A DNA stretch of 64,000 nt from Aerococcus sp. Group 1 (lineage in GTDB: Bacteria; Bacillota; Bacilli; Lactobacillales; Aerococcaceae). The stretch lies in contig NC_015278.1 of the NCBI RefSeq assembly GCF_000193205.1, positions 1,364,001 through 1,428,000 of the forward strand, in the 5' to 3' direction. This document shows, in pieces, positions 7,677 to 18,020 of this stretch. The notes beneath the pieces were generated by a model, which saw nothing but the letters and a program-made list of their open reading frames with translations, was not told where the DNA came from and ran no database searches. The stretch's first letter is position 1. Each line of letters opens with the position of its first letter. The position numbers and the translations under genes are program-made.

Positions 7677-8576
7677 CTATGCTCTCGGAAAAGTTTTTTT
7701 ATAAATTTCGCGCATATGTTGCGAATGGATGTGGGTATAAATTTGCGTGGTAGAAATGTCAGCATGGCCCAGGAGTTCTTGAACCACTCTTAAGTCTGCC
7801 CCATTTTCCAATAAGTGGGTTGCAAATGAGTGCCGCAAGGTATGGGGGCTGACTTCTTTTGTTATCCCAGCAGCTTGGATATATTGCTTGAGCTTCTTCC
7901 AAACCCCCTGCCGACTAAGGGGACGTCCGTGATGGTTCAAATAAATCATCCCTTGAGATTGGTCATTTTCTCCCAAGAGTTTGAGGCGGCTCTCTTTGAG
8001 ATAAGTCTGTAGCCAATCTTTGGCCACTTCTCCAAGAGGAATGATGCGCTCCTTGTTGCCCTTACCAATCGTTTGGAGAAAGCCGAGATCTTCGTGAAAA
8101 TCACTAATTTTTAAATGGACCAATTCGCTTACCCGCAGTCCACTCGCGTAAAGTAACTCTAATAAACTACGATCTCGCAAGCCAAGGGTCGAATTGACGT
8201 CCGGCATTTCTAACAAACGATCAACTTCTTCAACACTTAGCACTTGAGGGAGCTGCTGTTTCTTCTTAGGCAAGGAGATATTTTCCACCGGGTTTTCTTC
8301 AATCACTGAGTCCAAAATCAAATATTTAAAGAAGTGACGTAGGGTCGATAAATACTGACTCATGGTTGAGACTGCCCGACCCTTTTGGTTTAAATTTTCT
8401 AGCTGTTGGATAATATCCTGGCGTTTGACGGCTTGAATATCCTCAATCCCCGCTTCAGACAAAATCATTTGAAATTGATTTAAAACATTATGGTAAGTTT
8501 TAATGGTATTTTCCGAAAGGCCTTGTTCTACCCGTAAAGCAATTAAAAAATCCTCAATCAAATCATTGATAGTCAA
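7677..8576 (-). CDS. xerD: Tyrosine recombinase XerD
   Basis: A 299-residue tyrosine recombinase, the standard length. The N-terminal SAM-like domain spans about 1-90. The catalytic domain shows Arg148 (ASGLRVSELV), Lys172, His245 and Arg248 (HTLRHSFATHLLENGA), His271 and nucleophile Tyr280. It resolves chromosome dimers at dif with XerC under FtsK control. The XerD-type motif LLGHADISTTQIYTH and chromosomal context favour XerD over a mobile integrase. It follows cvfB closely, probably in one transcript. Confidence 0.88.
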   Translation of the reverse strand: MTINDLIEDFLIALRVEQGLSENTIKTYHNVLNQFQMILSEAGIEDIQAVKRQDIIQQLENLNQKGRAVSTMSQYLSTLRHFFKYLILDSVIEENPVENISLPKKKQQLPQVLSVEEVDRLLEMPDVNSTLGLRDRSLLELLYASGLRVSELVHLKISDFHEDLGFLQTIGKGNKERIIPLGEVAKDWLQTYLKESRLKLLGENDQSQGMIYLNHHGRPLSRQGVWKKLKQYIQAAGITKEVSPHTLRHSFATHLLENGADLRVVQELLGHADISTTQIYTHIHSQHMREIYKKTFPRA

Positions 8577-8580
8577 AAAA

Positions 8581-9450
8581 TCACTTATCCTTTAAAGTTA
8601 TCCCATCTTCATTTTGTTCAATTCGCTGAGTTTTCATCAGGTGGCCCAAGGCACGTTTAAATTGGGCCTTAGAAATATTAAAGGCTGATCGAATCGCATT
8701 GGGGTCACTCTTATCGTTATAAGGCAAAAAGCCCTCAGGAGTACGTTTTAAGACTTGATAAATCATTTCGGCATCATCATTGATTACTTCGAAAGCACGT
8801 GGCTTTAGGGATAAGTTTAGATTTCCATTTTGACCGATACCAATAACCCGAGCTTCCACCTCTTCTCCTAGGCGGGGCTCTACTTCCCATTCACTGGGGT
8901 GAATAAAAGCCAAGTAGTAATCCTCTGTGATTAAGTGGCTCCCATTCAGTTTACACTGGTAAACCCGAGCTTTTTTGACTTGATTAATCCAACGCTTTTC
9001 ATTTCCCTTAACTTTACTGGTTAAAGACTGGACAACCACAGAATCGGCTAGCTTAGCCCATTGCCTGTCCTTACGATCTACGGATAATTTCACATAGAGC
9101 TTATCGCCCTTTTTAGGCCAAAGCCCTGTTTCACTGGGTAACTCATCCATAGACAGGACCATATCCTTATCTGGAAGGCCAATATCTAAAAAGACACCTA
9201 GATCATGGCGAACTTGGGTGACCTCAGCCCAGCCATAGGTATTTTGTCGACTCTCGGGGAAATCTAGAGTCGCTTTGGCTTGATTTTTTTGATTAGTATA
9301 GATAAACACTGGGATTTCTTGTCCAATATTCAGCGATTTTATCTTATCACTGGGGTTTAATTCAAAGGTCTTTCCCTCGAACTGGACATAATAATTCTTT
9401 GCATTATAGTCACTCACTCTAGCAGAGACTACACTAGCTAGTTCTTTCAT
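8581..9450 (-). CDS. cvfB: CvfB/YitL-family S1-like RNA-binding protein
   Basis: A 289-residue protein of the CvfB family: several S1-like beta-barrel segments (GWAEVTQVRHDLGVFLDIGL near 92-111) and a C-terminal winged helix (IRSAFNISKAQFKRALGHLM). CvfB of staphylococci is an RNA-binding protein affecting virulence gene expression; the general role is in RNA metabolism. It is four bases upstream of xerD. Confidence 0.82.
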   Translation of the reverse strand: MKELASVVSARVSDYNAKNYYVQFEGKTFELNPSDKIKSLNIGQEIPVFIYTNQKNQAKATLDFPESRQNTYGWAEVTQVRHDLGVFLDIGLPDKDMVLSMDELPSETGLWPKKGDKLYVKLSVDRKDRQWAKLADSVVVQSLTSKVKGNEKRWINQVKKARVYQCKLNGSHLITEDYYLAFIHPSEWEVEPRLGEEVEARVIGIGQNGNLNLSLKPRAFEVINDDAEMIYQVLKRTPEGFLPYNDKSDPNAIRSAFNISKAQFKRALGHLMKTQRIEQNEDGITLKDK

Positions 9451-9543
9451 TTACTGGTCTCCTTCATATCGATTTCTTTAAGTATAGCATAGACGCGGCC
9501 CTCCCCAAATGAATTGCCAGAAGGCCTATAGGGAAAAATAAAA

Positions 9544-9570
9544 AAGCCAGTACCTAATAGGCACTGACTT
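9544..9570 (-). terminator. Terminator of the pfkA-pyk unit
   Basis: On the minus strand AAGTCAGTGCC pairs with GGTACTGGCTT (two mismatched or wobble positions), followed by TTTTATTTTT. It lies 14 bases after the pyk stop. Confidence 0.85.
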
Positions 9571-9584
9571 CGTCTCGTTCAGGC

Positions 9585-11372
9585 TTAGATAGTCGTCGTG
9601 GCACCATCATAAACCATACCGCGACGTGCATCCAAGGTAATCAATTGGCCTTCTTCAAGAATGTTCGTCGCATCTTTAGCATTAACGATAACCGGAGTCC
9701 CGGTATTGACACTCATTACAGCAGCATGGCTAGTTAGTGTGGCGTTTTCTACAATAACAGCCCCTGCCTTCTTAATGGCTTCATTATAGCGTTCATCAGT
9801 TGTAGAAACCACTAAGATGTTATCATGGTTAGCTTTTTCAATGGCTTCTTCTGGGCTTTGAGCTTTAACCACGTGTCCAATGACTGATTGATTTCCTAGC
9901 CCTTGAGCTTCAATCAAACGTTCACCAATCATTTGAATCTTCATCAAGTTGGTGGTCCCTGTTTCCCCAACCGGTACACCAGCTGTAATAAGGATAAGGT
10001 CGCCATCTTTAGCGTAGTCTTCTTCTTTAGCAATTTGGGTGGCAAGTAAGGTCATTTCATCGGTAGATGCCGGTTTTTCAATGACCATTGGAACCACACC
10101 ACGGCTAAGTAATAACTTATGCGCACGACTTTCAGAGAAGGTAAGCGCTAAGATCATGGCATTAGGACGGTACTTAGAAATTAAACGAGCAGTATGACCT
10201 GAATTTGTTGCAGCAACGATGGTTTGAATATTCAAATTGCGAGCTGTATGGGCAACAGATTGGGCAATGGCTTCAGAAACATCACTGTTTTGATATTCTT
10301 TAAGGGCTTGTTGGGCTTGACCACGTAATTCGCTTTCACGTTCAGTAGTCATAGCGATACGGGTCATGGTCTTAACGGCTTCAAGTGGGTAGTCACCAGC
10401 AGCTGTTTCACCGGATAACATAATCGCATCGGTACCGTCTAGAATGGCATTAGCAACGTCAGAAGCTTCAGCCCGGGTTGGACGTGGGTTACGTTGCATA
10501 GAATCTAACATTTGGGTAGCAGTAATAACTGGTTTACCAGCCGCATTACACTTACGGATTAATTCTTTTTGAACAACTGGCACCATCTCAGTTGGTATTT
10601 CTACCCCTAGGTCACCACGGGCAACCATTAAACCATCAGAAACTTGCAAAATCCCGTCAATATTATCTACCCCTTCTTGGGTTTCAATTTTAGGGATAAT
10701 TTGAACTGTTTCGTTCCCGGTTTCTTCTAAAATTTCGCGAATCTCTAAAACATCTTCTGGCTTACGAACAAAGGAAGCAGCGATAATGTCAATTCCATTT
10801 TCTAGGCCAAAACGAATGTCGGCTTCATCTTTTTCAGTGATACCAGGTAGGGATACGGAAACGCCAGGAATATTAACCCCCTTCTTGTCTTTGATTAAAC
10901 CACTATTTTCCACAACAGTGGTAACAATTCCCTTATCAAAGTCAATGTCAGTAACACGTAAATCAACTAAACCATCATCAATGAGAATATGAGAATCAAC
11001 ATGAACATCATTAATTAATTGAGGATAAGTGACTGAAATCATGTCTTGGGTTCCTTCAACTTCAGTCATAGAAATTTTAACGGTTTTACCCTTTTCTAAG
11101 AAAACCGGAGCATGGTCCTTCATGTTATGGGTACGAATTTCAGGACCCTTGGTATCTAGCATAACCGCAATCCGTTTTCCAGCTTCACGTTCCACTTGGC
11201 GAATTGCTTTGATGCGGGCTAAGTGTTCATCGTGGTCACCGTGAGAAAAGTTCATCCGGGCAACGTCCATACCTGCTTTAGCCAGTTCGACTAGGGTTTC
11301 TGGATCTTCTGAAGCAGGTCCAATCGTACATACAACTTTGGTTTTCTTTAATAATTTCATATCAAATGGCAT
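9585..11372 (-). CDS. pyk: Pyruvate kinase with C-terminal PEP-utilising domain
   Basis: A protein of about 595 residues from the ATG at 11372 (MPFDMKLLKKTKVVCTIGPA), preceded by AGGAGA; an upstream start at 11402 is less likely. It contains the TIM barrel with the active-site segment MVARGDLGVE and ATQMLDSM, a B domain, an allosteric C domain and an extra C-terminal domain with TSHAAVMS, as in bacilli and lactic acid bacteria. It makes pyruvate and ATP from phosphoenolpyruvate and ADP. It follows pfkA by 20 bases, consistent with a glycolytic pfkA-pyk operon. Confidence 0.95.
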   Translation of the reverse strand: MPFDMKLLKKTKVVCTIGPASEDPETLVELAKAGMDVARMNFSHGDHDEHLARIKAIRQVEREAGKRIAVMLDTKGPEIRTHNMKDHAPVFLEKGKTVKISMTEVEGTQDMISVTYPQLINDVHVDSHILIDDGLVDLRVTDIDFDKGIVTTVVENSGLIKDKKGVNIPGVSVSLPGITEKDEADIRFGLENGIDIIAASFVRKPEDVLEIREILEETGNETVQIIPKIETQEGVDNIDGILQVSDGLMVARGDLGVEIPTEMVPVVQKELIRKCNAAGKPVITATQMLDSMQRNPRPTRAEASDVANAILDGTDAIMLSGETAAGDYPLEAVKTMTRIAMTTERESELRGQAQQALKEYQNSDVSEAIAQSVAHTARNLNIQTIVAATNSGHTARLISKYRPNAMILALTFSESRAHKLLLSRGVVPMVIEKPASTDEMTLLATQIAKEEDYAKDGDLILITAGVPVGETGTTNLMKIQMIGERLIEAQGLGNQSVIGHVVKAQSPEEAIEKANHDNILVVSTTDERYNEAIKKAGAVIVENATLTSHAAVMSVNTGTPVIVNAKDATNILEEGQLITLDARRGMVYDGATTTI

Positions 11373-11392
11373 TTCATTTTCTCCTTTTATTT

Positions 11393-12379
11393 TTAAGACC
11401 AAACTGAGGTTTCTTGGTTAAGATCATAGAGATATTTATTGAGCGTATTACGTTTTTGACGGTCGTCTTTTTTCTCTAGGGCATTTTCAATGTCGGTATA
11501 GACAATTTTATTATCTACAATTCCCATACATATTCCAGATTGACCCTTGCTTAAAGCTTCAACCGCTGCATGTCCTAAAGAAGTTGCTAACATACGGTCC
11601 TTAGCGCTTGGTGATCCTCCACGTTGAACGTGTCCTAATACGGTAGTCCGAATGTGGTAATTTCCATATTCATCCAGTAAATCAGCAAATTTATAGCCTG
11701 GCATAACGCCTTCAGCTAAAACAATGAGGGTATGCTTCTTACCCTTTTCACGTCCTTGATTAATTTGGTCAACGACCTCTTGGATATCAAAATTAATTTC
11801 TGGAATAATCACTTGGTCAGCACCACATCCAATGCCAGACCATAAGGCGATATCTCCAGCATGCCGCCCCATTACTTCAACCACAAAAGTCCGCATGTGG
11901 CTTTTGGCGGTATCTCTTAACTTATCCAAAGCTTCTAGGGCAGTGTTGCATGCCGTATCAAAACCGATGGTAAAGTCAGTACCAGGAATATCATTATCGA
12001 TTGTTCCAGGAATACCAACCGTTGGGAAGCCACGTCGTGACAAGGCTAAAGCCCCTTGGTAGGACCCGTCTCCGCCAATGACAACCAAGCCGTCAATTTC
12101 ATGACGTTTTAATTGTTCTAAGGCTTTGAGTTGGCCTTCTTCCTCTGCAAATTCAGGGTAGCGGGCTGTAAACAGAATCGTTCCGCCACGCGAAGATAGG
12201 GTGGAAACATCAGCAGCAGTCATTTGGAAAATATCTCCATCTGCTAAGCCACGGAATCCATAACGTACCCCATAAGCTTCGTTACCATCAAAAATGATCT
12301 TACGTACGATTGCGCGGATCGCAGCATTCATGCCAGGAGCATCGCCACCGCTTGTTAAGACCGCAATTTTTTTTGCCAT
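11393..12379 (-). CDS. pfkA: ATP-dependent 6-phosphofructokinase
   Basis: A 328-residue PfkA with [16 protein letters not shown] (residues 8-23, ATP site), the substrate-binding motif [20 protein letters not shown] with catalytic Asp, and [13 protein letters not shown]. It phosphorylates fructose 6-phosphate, the committed step of glycolysis, as a cytosolic tetramer. The length is slightly above the usual 319-320. It lies between dnaE and pyk, a conserved order in lactobacilli and relatives. Confidence 0.96.
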   Translation of the reverse strand: MAKKIAVLTSGGDAPGMNAAIRAIVRKIIFDGNEAYGVRYGFRGLADGDIFQMTAADVSTLSSRGGTILFTARYPEFAEEEGQLKALEQLKRHEIDGLVVIGGDGSYQGALALSRRGFPTVGIPGTIDNDIPGTDFTIGFDTACNTALEALDKLRDTAKSHMRTFVVEVMGRHAGDIALWSGIGCGADQVIIPEINFDIQEVVDQINQGREKGKKHTLIVLAEGVMPGYKFADLLDEYGNYHIRTTVLGHVQRGGSPSAKDRMLATSLGHAAVEALSKGQSGICMGIVDNKIVYTDIENALEKKDDRQKRNTLNKYLYDLNQETSVWS

Positions 12380-12468
12380 ATAAATCTTATCCTTTCTTTT
12401 CCCTTCACGTCATATAATATCATGTTTCTAAGCTGATTACTAAGGGTTTTCCTATTAAAACGATTTCA

Positions 12469-15400
12469 TTAATAAAGAACATTCTCAGAGCCGTAAATTT
12501 TTCTTAATTCTTGAATGACTTCGGGGCGGGCTTGAACAGCAAAGCACTCACCCAATTGATATTTTTTCTGTTCTTTGGCCATGGTGAAAGTTAATTTAAC
12601 CCTGCCGTGATACTGGTTGATAAGAGCAAGGAGGTCTGCTTTTTTCTCACTCGCCAGCTGGCTACTTGCCACGCGAATGTTTATTGTTTGAATCGAGTTC
12701 AGTCGTTTCCTTTCCAATTCAGTGAGTAACTGATGATTTAAGGGTTGACACTGGTCTAAAACCACTTGCAAGCCCTGTTTCCTGGTCTGAGTCTTGCCTT
12801 GGACAAGGACTTGCAGGCCTTCCCTTATGTAGGCAGCAAAATCAATATAAGCTTTAGGAAAAGCAATCACCTCAACTTCACTATGCTCATCACGCAAAGT
12901 TAAGAAAGCCATGGGCTGGTTCTTTTTCGTTTGAATTCTTTTCACCTTGACAATTTCTCCAATAATCGTCACCTGACTTTTATCGCTTAACTTATTGATG
13001 GGTTGAATTTGACCATTTTGGTAGTAAGGACGGTAGTCACTATATAATTCGACGCTAATGGACTGACCCAGGGTTTCTTGCTCCCCCTCCAAAAGAAGAC
13101 GATCATCATACTCATTCAAATGCTTAATTTCAGGAGCATAAAGCTCGCGATTCTCCTGATTGAACAAGGAAAGTTGCTGGTTGTTGCTTCCGCCAAATAA
13201 GTTCACCGCTTCTAGTAACTTTGGTAAAGCCTCTTCTATTAAGGTGCGGCGATTATATCCAAAGCTGTCCAAAGCTCCCGCAAGCGCTAATTTTTCCAGA
13301 TTGTCAGCCTTTGAATAGTTTTTTGGCAGGCGTTGAATAAAGTCTCCCAATGACCGATACTGCCCCCCATTGAGCCGTTCCTGGACAATGGCTGTGGTAA
13401 AGTTTCGCATCAAGCCACGAATATCAGCAAGACCGAGTAAAATATGCTGGTCATCAACTACCTGCATGGTTGTATATGACCGGTTGACATCGGGGAGTTG
13501 GAGCTTAACTTGGCAAAGACTAGCCTCATAAGTTAATTGCTGACCCTTAGTCTCATAAATCTTATGTTGCAAGAGATTCCCATAGTAAAAGGCGGCCGGA
13601 TAGTGAACCTTTAGCCAGGCCATCTCATAAGCTAAATAGGAATAAGCATAAGCATGTGACTTGTTAAATCCATAATCAGCAAAAGCTTCAATGTAGGAAT
13701 AAATTTTTGGGGCAACGCTTTGGCTGTAGCCCTTAGCAACAGCTTGGCGGATAAATTTCGCCTGTAAGCGGTCCATGGTTGCCTTATCTTTCTTACTGAT
13801 CGTCCGCCGTAAGATATCAGCTTCTCCCAAAGAAAATCCAGCAATTTTTTGGGCAACTTGCATGACTTGTTCCTGATAGACAATAATCCCATAAGTTTCC
13901 TTCAAGATACCTTCTAAGTCCGGATGGGGGTAAGTAATCGGCTCCTTACCATGTTTACGATTGACAAAGTGATTAATTTGTTGCATGGGACCTGGCCGGT
14001 AGAGTGCATTTACTGCTGCAAGGTCCGCCATTGAACTTGGCTTCACTCGCCTCAAGACACGGCGAATCCCATTCGATTCAAATTGAAAGACACCCAAGGT
14101 ATTGGCTTGACTAAAGACACGATAGACCGATTGATCATTACGAGGAAAGTCTATAGGACGTAAGCGACTTTTGCTGATTTTTTCCGCTGCTCTGACACTA
14201 TTGGCTAAAATCGTTAAGTTACTTAAACTCAAAAAGTCAATTTTTAATAAACCAATCCGCTCAATTTCATGCATGGTGTATTGGGACTGGTGAATGGAAT
14301 GGTTAAGGGCAGCCTGTAAGGGGATAAAATCGGTCAAGTCTTGGTCACTGAGAATAACCCCTGCCGCATGGGTAGAGACGTGGCGAGGCAAGCCTTCAAT
14401 CTTTTTAGCGGTCTGAAACCAGAGCTGGCCATCCTCCTCTTCTGCTATATATTGTTGGAGTTGGCTGGAACTTTGATAAGCTTCTTCAAGAGTCTGATTT
14501 TGCGAGCTAATGGTATTGGCCCAACGGCTCATAGTCGCTTGACTCTTATTAAAAGCATTACCGACGTCCCTGATGGCCTTGCGGGCAGCAAAGGTACCAA
14601 AGGTAGAAATTTGAGCCACGTGGTCACTACCATATTTGTGATAGACATAATTCAAAATATCCTGGCGCTTATCATCAGGAAAGTCCAAATCAATATCCGG
14701 CATCGACTGGCGTTCAGGATTAAGAAAACGCTCAAAAAGTAAATGATTTCTTATAGGGTCTACATCGGTAATAAAGAGACAATAAGCTACCAAGGAACCC
14801 GCAGCAGATCCTCGACCTGGTCCGGTCATAATATGCTTCTTATGAGCATAATCCATCACGTCCCAAACAATGAGAAAATAATCATTGAAGCCCATTTGAT
14901 CAATAATGGAAAGTTCGTAATCCAAGCGCTCTCGGTAACTTTGCTCATTACCCACCCGCTTAGACAGACCTTGATAGGCTAAATCTTTGAGAAATTCCTT
15001 ACTACTTTGCCCTGATTCAATGGGATACTTGGGCAAAAGCGCTTGGTCAAACTGAATGTCTAAATGAACCCCATCAAAAGCCTCTGACACTTGGTCAAAA
15101 GCCTTAGCTAGTCCCTTGTTTTGGTAGGATTCTTGATAAGACGCTAGACTCCTTAGAAAAAACTGCCCTTCTGCCCCTGCTTTTTCTCGGTAATTATCTA
15201 GAGGCTGATTGACTTCAATAGCAGCTAATACATCCTGGGTAAAGACATCATTTTTTGACAAATAAGCCAACTTTGACTGAGCGATCAAGGGAATCTGACT
15301 TTCCTTAGCCAGGTCTTCCAAGGCTGCTTGATGGTAGAGATAAGATTCATCAACCCCCATATATAAGTCAGAAGCCTTGAAGATTTCCCGTAATTTATCT

Positions 15401-15843
15401 AAGAAGGCAGCGGCCTCTTCTTCACGCTGTTGCTTGAGAAAATGCATATGTGGGCCATTATTAGCTTCTATGATAGTGATCCAATTGCGGTGGTTGTTAA
15501 AGATAAAGTCTCTAACCGCCTGATAATCAATTGGCTCTTGGCTTTTAATTAAGGAACTTAAGCGCATAAGAGAGCGGTAGCCTTGATCATTTTTAGCATA
15601 AATCAGCCACTCTTCTTGGTCACGCTGGTCAGGACGTTGAATTGAAACGGTCATTCCAATTAAGGGATTGATGTCATAATGCTTACAATAATTATAAAAA
15701 TCAATCACCCCATACATCACATTGACATCACTTATCGCTAAGTTTTGATAGTCTAAGGCTTTGGCCGCTTCGACATAATCCTTTACCGGCATGGGACTCT
15801 TTAAAAGCGTATAGGATGTATTCACATTTAGGGGTGTAAACAC
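12469..15843 (-). CDS. dnaE: DNA polymerase III alpha subunit DnaE
   Basis: An 1124-residue DnaE-type replicative polymerase. It has an N-terminal PHP domain (residues 1-200), the palm with catalytic aspartates in MPDIDLDFPD, further conserved blocks TGPGRGSAAGSLVAYCL and GFNKSHAYAYSYLAYEMAWL, and a C-terminal OB-fold region. It starts with GTG at 15843 after AAAAGGAG. In Firmicutes, DnaE extends primers alongside PolC. It is monocistronic or leads pfkA-pyk. A terminator (15874-15923) isolates it from queA. Confidence 0.95.
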   Translation of the reverse strand: MFTPLNVNTSYTLLKSPMPVKDYVEAAKALDYQNLAISDVNVMYGVIDFYNYCKHYDINPLIGMTVSIQRPDQRDQEEWLIYAKNDQGYRSLMRLSSLIKSQEPIDYQAVRDFIFNNHRNWITIIEANNGPHMHFLKQQREEEAAAFLDKLREIFKASDLYMGVDESYLYHQAALEDLAKESQIPLIAQSKLAYLSKNDVFTQDVLAAIEVNQPLDNYREKAGAEGQFFLRSLASYQESYQNKGLAKAFDQVSEAFDGVHLDIQFDQALLPKYPIESGQSSKEFLKDLAYQGLSKRVGNEQSYRERLDYELSIIDQMGFNDYFLIVWDVMDYAHKKHIMTGPGRGSAAGSLVAYCLFITDVDPIRNHLLFERFLNPERQSMPDIDLDFPDDKRQDILNYVYHKYGSDHVAQISTFGTFAARKAIRDVGNAFNKSQATMSRWANTISSQNQTLEEAYQSSSQLQQYIAEEEDGQLWFQTAKKIEGLPRHVSTHAAGVILSDQDLTDFIPLQAALNHSIHQSQYTMHEIERIGLLKIDFLSLSNLTILANSVRAAEKISKSRLRPIDFPRNDQSVYRVFSQANTLGVFQFESNGIRRVLRRVKPSSMADLAAVNALYRPGPMQQINHFVNRKHGKEPITYPHPDLEGILKETYGIIVYQEQVMQVAQKIAGFSLGEADILRRTISKKDKATMDRLQAKFIRQAVAKGYSQSVAPKIYSYIEAFADYGFNKSHAYAYSYLAYEMAWLKVHYPAAFYYGNLLQHKIYETKGQQLTYEASLCQVKLQLPDVNRSYTTMQVVDDQHILLGLADIRGLMRNFTTAIVQERLNGGQYRSLGDFIQRLPKNYSKADNLEKLALAGALDSFGYNRRTLIEEALPKLLEAVNLFGGSNNQQLSLFNQENRELYAPEIKHLNEYDDRLLLEGEQETLGQSISVELYSDYRPYYQNGQIQPINKLSDKSQVTIIGEIVKVKRIQTKKNQPMAFLTLRDEHSEVEVIAFPKAYIDFAAYIREGLQVLVQGKTQTRKQGLQVVLDQCQPLNHQLLTELERKRLNSIQTINIRVASSQLASEKKADLLALINQYHGRVKLTFTMAKEQKKYQLGECFAVQARPEVIQELRKIYGSENVLY

Positions 15844-15873
15844 GATAGACCAACTCCTTTTAACATGATAAAA

Positions 15874-15923
15874 ACCATCAGTTTAGCCAGCTTATTTACA
15901 TATAATCACCGCTTACTGATGGT
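15874..15923 (-). terminator. Terminator after queA
   Basis: On the minus strand ACCATCAGT pairs with ACTGATGGT, with partial inner pairing (AAGC/GGCT), followed by TTTTATC. It begins nine bases after the restored queA stop at 15932. Confidence 0.75.
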
Positions 15924-15931
15924 AAAGACAC

Positions 15932-16989
15932 TTATTTTTCTATGTATTGCGGACCGCGGACAAACATGGCATCCCCAAAAGAAAAGAATTGATACTTCTC
16001 CTCGACCGCATGACGATAGGCGTTAAGCACAGGTCTCTTCCGGCAAAAGCAGCCACCAACATTACTAGGGTTGATTTAGGTAAATGGAAGTTGGTAATGA
16101 AATGATCGACCACAGTAAACTTAAAACCTGGATAAATGAAAATATCAGTCCAGCCAGAATCTGCTTTCACTTGGCCATCAAATTTTTGACCAATAGTCTC
16201 TAAAGTACGAATACAGGTTGTCCCGCAAGCAATGACATGGTGACCATTTGCTTGGGCTTGACTTATCATTTCAGCATTTTCTGGATCTAAGCGATAAAAT
16301 TCTGAATGCATTTGGTGGTCACTCAGATCTTCTTCATTCACTGGTCGAAAAGTTCCCAAACCGACATGGAGGGTCAGATAAGCAATCTTAACCCCTTTTT
16401 CCTGTAAGCTCTTTAGATAGTCCTCAGTAAAGTGTAAACCCGCTGTCGGGGCTGCTGCCGAACCATTCACTTTAGCATAAACTGTTTGGTAGCGGTCTGG
16501 ATCGGTTAATTTGTTCTTAATGTAAGGTGGCAGAGGCATCTCTCCTAGACTCTCTAAAATCTCTAAGAAAATCCCATCATAATAAAATTCCAGCAGGCGA
16601 CCACCACCATAGTCAAGTGTTTCTTTGATTTCAGCTTTCAAGCGGCCATCGCCAAAGCTAAGCCTTGTGCCGGCTTTCAAGCGTCGTCCTGGTTTAACCA
16701 GGGTCTCCCAAAGGTCGCCTTCCACATTGTTTAAGAGTAATACTTCAACGTGGCCACCTGTCGCTTCTTTTTCGCCGTAAAGACGGGCCGGTAAGACCCG
16801 AGTATTATTTAAGACTAAGACATCCCCTGCTTCAAACTCCTCTTCAATAGCTGAAAACATCTTATCCTGGTAGTGGCCATCTCTAGCATTCAAACATAAA
16901 AGTCGACAGTTTAAGCGATCCTTAGTGGGACTTTGGGCAATGAGTTCTTCTGGTAAATCATAATCATAATCTGTCGTTTTTAAGGTCAT
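15932..16989 (-). CDS. queA: S-adenosylmethionine:tRNA ribosyltransferase-isomerase QueA, frameshifted near the C-terminus
   Basis: QueA transfers the ribosyl part of SAM to 7-aminomethyl-7-deazaguanine in tRNA, making epoxyqueuosine. [20 protein letters not shown] from 16989 after AAAGAGGAG is the family start. The body is normal to [19 protein letters not shown], then the frame turns to [15 protein letters not shown] and stops at 15940. Another frame over the same DNA reads [20 protein letters not shown] and ends RGPQYIEK at 15932, the true family C-terminus. One extra base near 16027-16043 (GAGACC on minus) restores about 352 residues. The start overlaps ruvB by 26 bases. Confidence 0.88.
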
Positions 16990-18007
16990 CCTCGTTCTCC
17001 TCTTTATCAATTCCTAAATGTTGGTAGGCCTTAGCCGTGGCCATACGCCCTCTAGGTGTGCGTTGTAAAAAGCCCATTTGAATTAAATAAGGTTCATACA
17101 TATCTTCAATGGTTTCTTTTTCTTCTGATAAATTAGCCGCAATAGTAGATAAGCCTACCGGCCCACCTTGATAATAGAAAATAATAGTCTCTAAGATGCG
17201 TCGGTCAAGATCATCTAAACCAGCCTTATCAATTTTTAAAATACTTAGGGCTCTTTCAGTGATTGCTAAATCAATAATTGCATTGGTATTATATATTTGA
17301 GCAAAGTCTCTGACTCGCTTCAATAAGCGGTTGGCAATCCGAGGGGTGCCACGCGACCGTAAGGCAATTTCATAACTTGCTTCATCTTCAATGGTTACCT
17401 CAAAAATCTGGCTACTCCGCTTAACGATTTCTTGTAATTCATCCACCTTATAATAACGCATATGCTGGATGATACCGAAGCGGTCCCTTAAAGGAGCAGA
17501 TAAGCTCCCAGCCCTAGTCGTGGCTCCTACCAAGGTAAATGGAGGCAGATCAAATTGAACCGCGTGGGCTGAACTCTCTTGGCCAACAATAATATCAACA
17601 CGAAAGTCCTCCATGGCACTGTAGAGCATTTCTTCGACATTGCGAGGCAGGCAGTGGATTTCATCGATAAATAAGACATCTCCAGGGGCCAGTTCGTTGA
17701 GTAAAATTAAAAGATCACCCGTTTTTTCAATGGCTGGACCGCTACTGGTCTGCATATTGACCTGCATTTCATTACTAATGACATTGGCTAAGGTGGTTTT
17801 CCCTAATCCTGGCGGCCCGTACAATAAGACATGATCTAAAGATTCAGTCCGCTGTCTAGCAGCATGTATATAAACAGAAAGTTCATGTTTAGTTTCTTCT
17901 TGGCCAATGTAGTCTTTGAGAAGTTGCGGTCTTAGGCTAGCTTCCATGTCTTCTTCTTCAAAAAATTCTTCACCACTTTGAAGCCTTTTTTCATTAGACA
18001 TTATCAT
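16964..18007 (-). CDS. ruvB: Holliday junction branch migration helicase RuvB
   Basis: A 347-residue AAA+ ATPase with [18 protein letters not shown] near the N-terminus, Walker [10 protein letters not shown], Walker [11 protein letters not shown], and the C-terminal winged helix with RTPRGRMAT. RuvB hexamers drive branch migration with RuvA. It is 13 bases downstream of ruvA and overlaps the start of queA. Order and length are as in other Firmicutes. Confidence 0.96.
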   Translation of the reverse strand: MIMSNEKRLQSGEEFFEEEDMEASLRPQLLKDYIGQEETKHELSVYIHAARQRTESLDHVLLYGPPGLGKTTLANVISNEMQVNMQTSSGPAIEKTGDLLILLNELAPGDVLFIDEIHCLPRNVEEMLYSAMEDFRVDIIVGQESSAHAVQFDLPPFTLVGATTRAGSLSAPLRDRFGIIQHMRYYKVDELQEIVKRSSQIFEVTIEDEASYEIALRSRGTPRIANRLLKRVRDFAQIYNTNAIIDLAITERALSILKIDKAGLDDLDRRILETIIFYYQGGPVGLSTIAANLSEEKETIEDMYEPYLIQMGFLQRTPRGRMATAKAYQHLGIDKEENEDDLKNDRL

Positions 18008-18020
18008 AACTCCTCACTAC

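Noticed and set aside
7677-8576. Tyrosine recombinase as a mobile-element integrase
   Set aside because: Length, motifs and the cvfB neighbour fit chromosomal XerD; no attachment repeats or element genes are nearby.
14341-14742. 133-residue plus-strand ORF
   Set aside because: It lies wholly antisense to dnaE, which has clear conserved polymerase motifs there.
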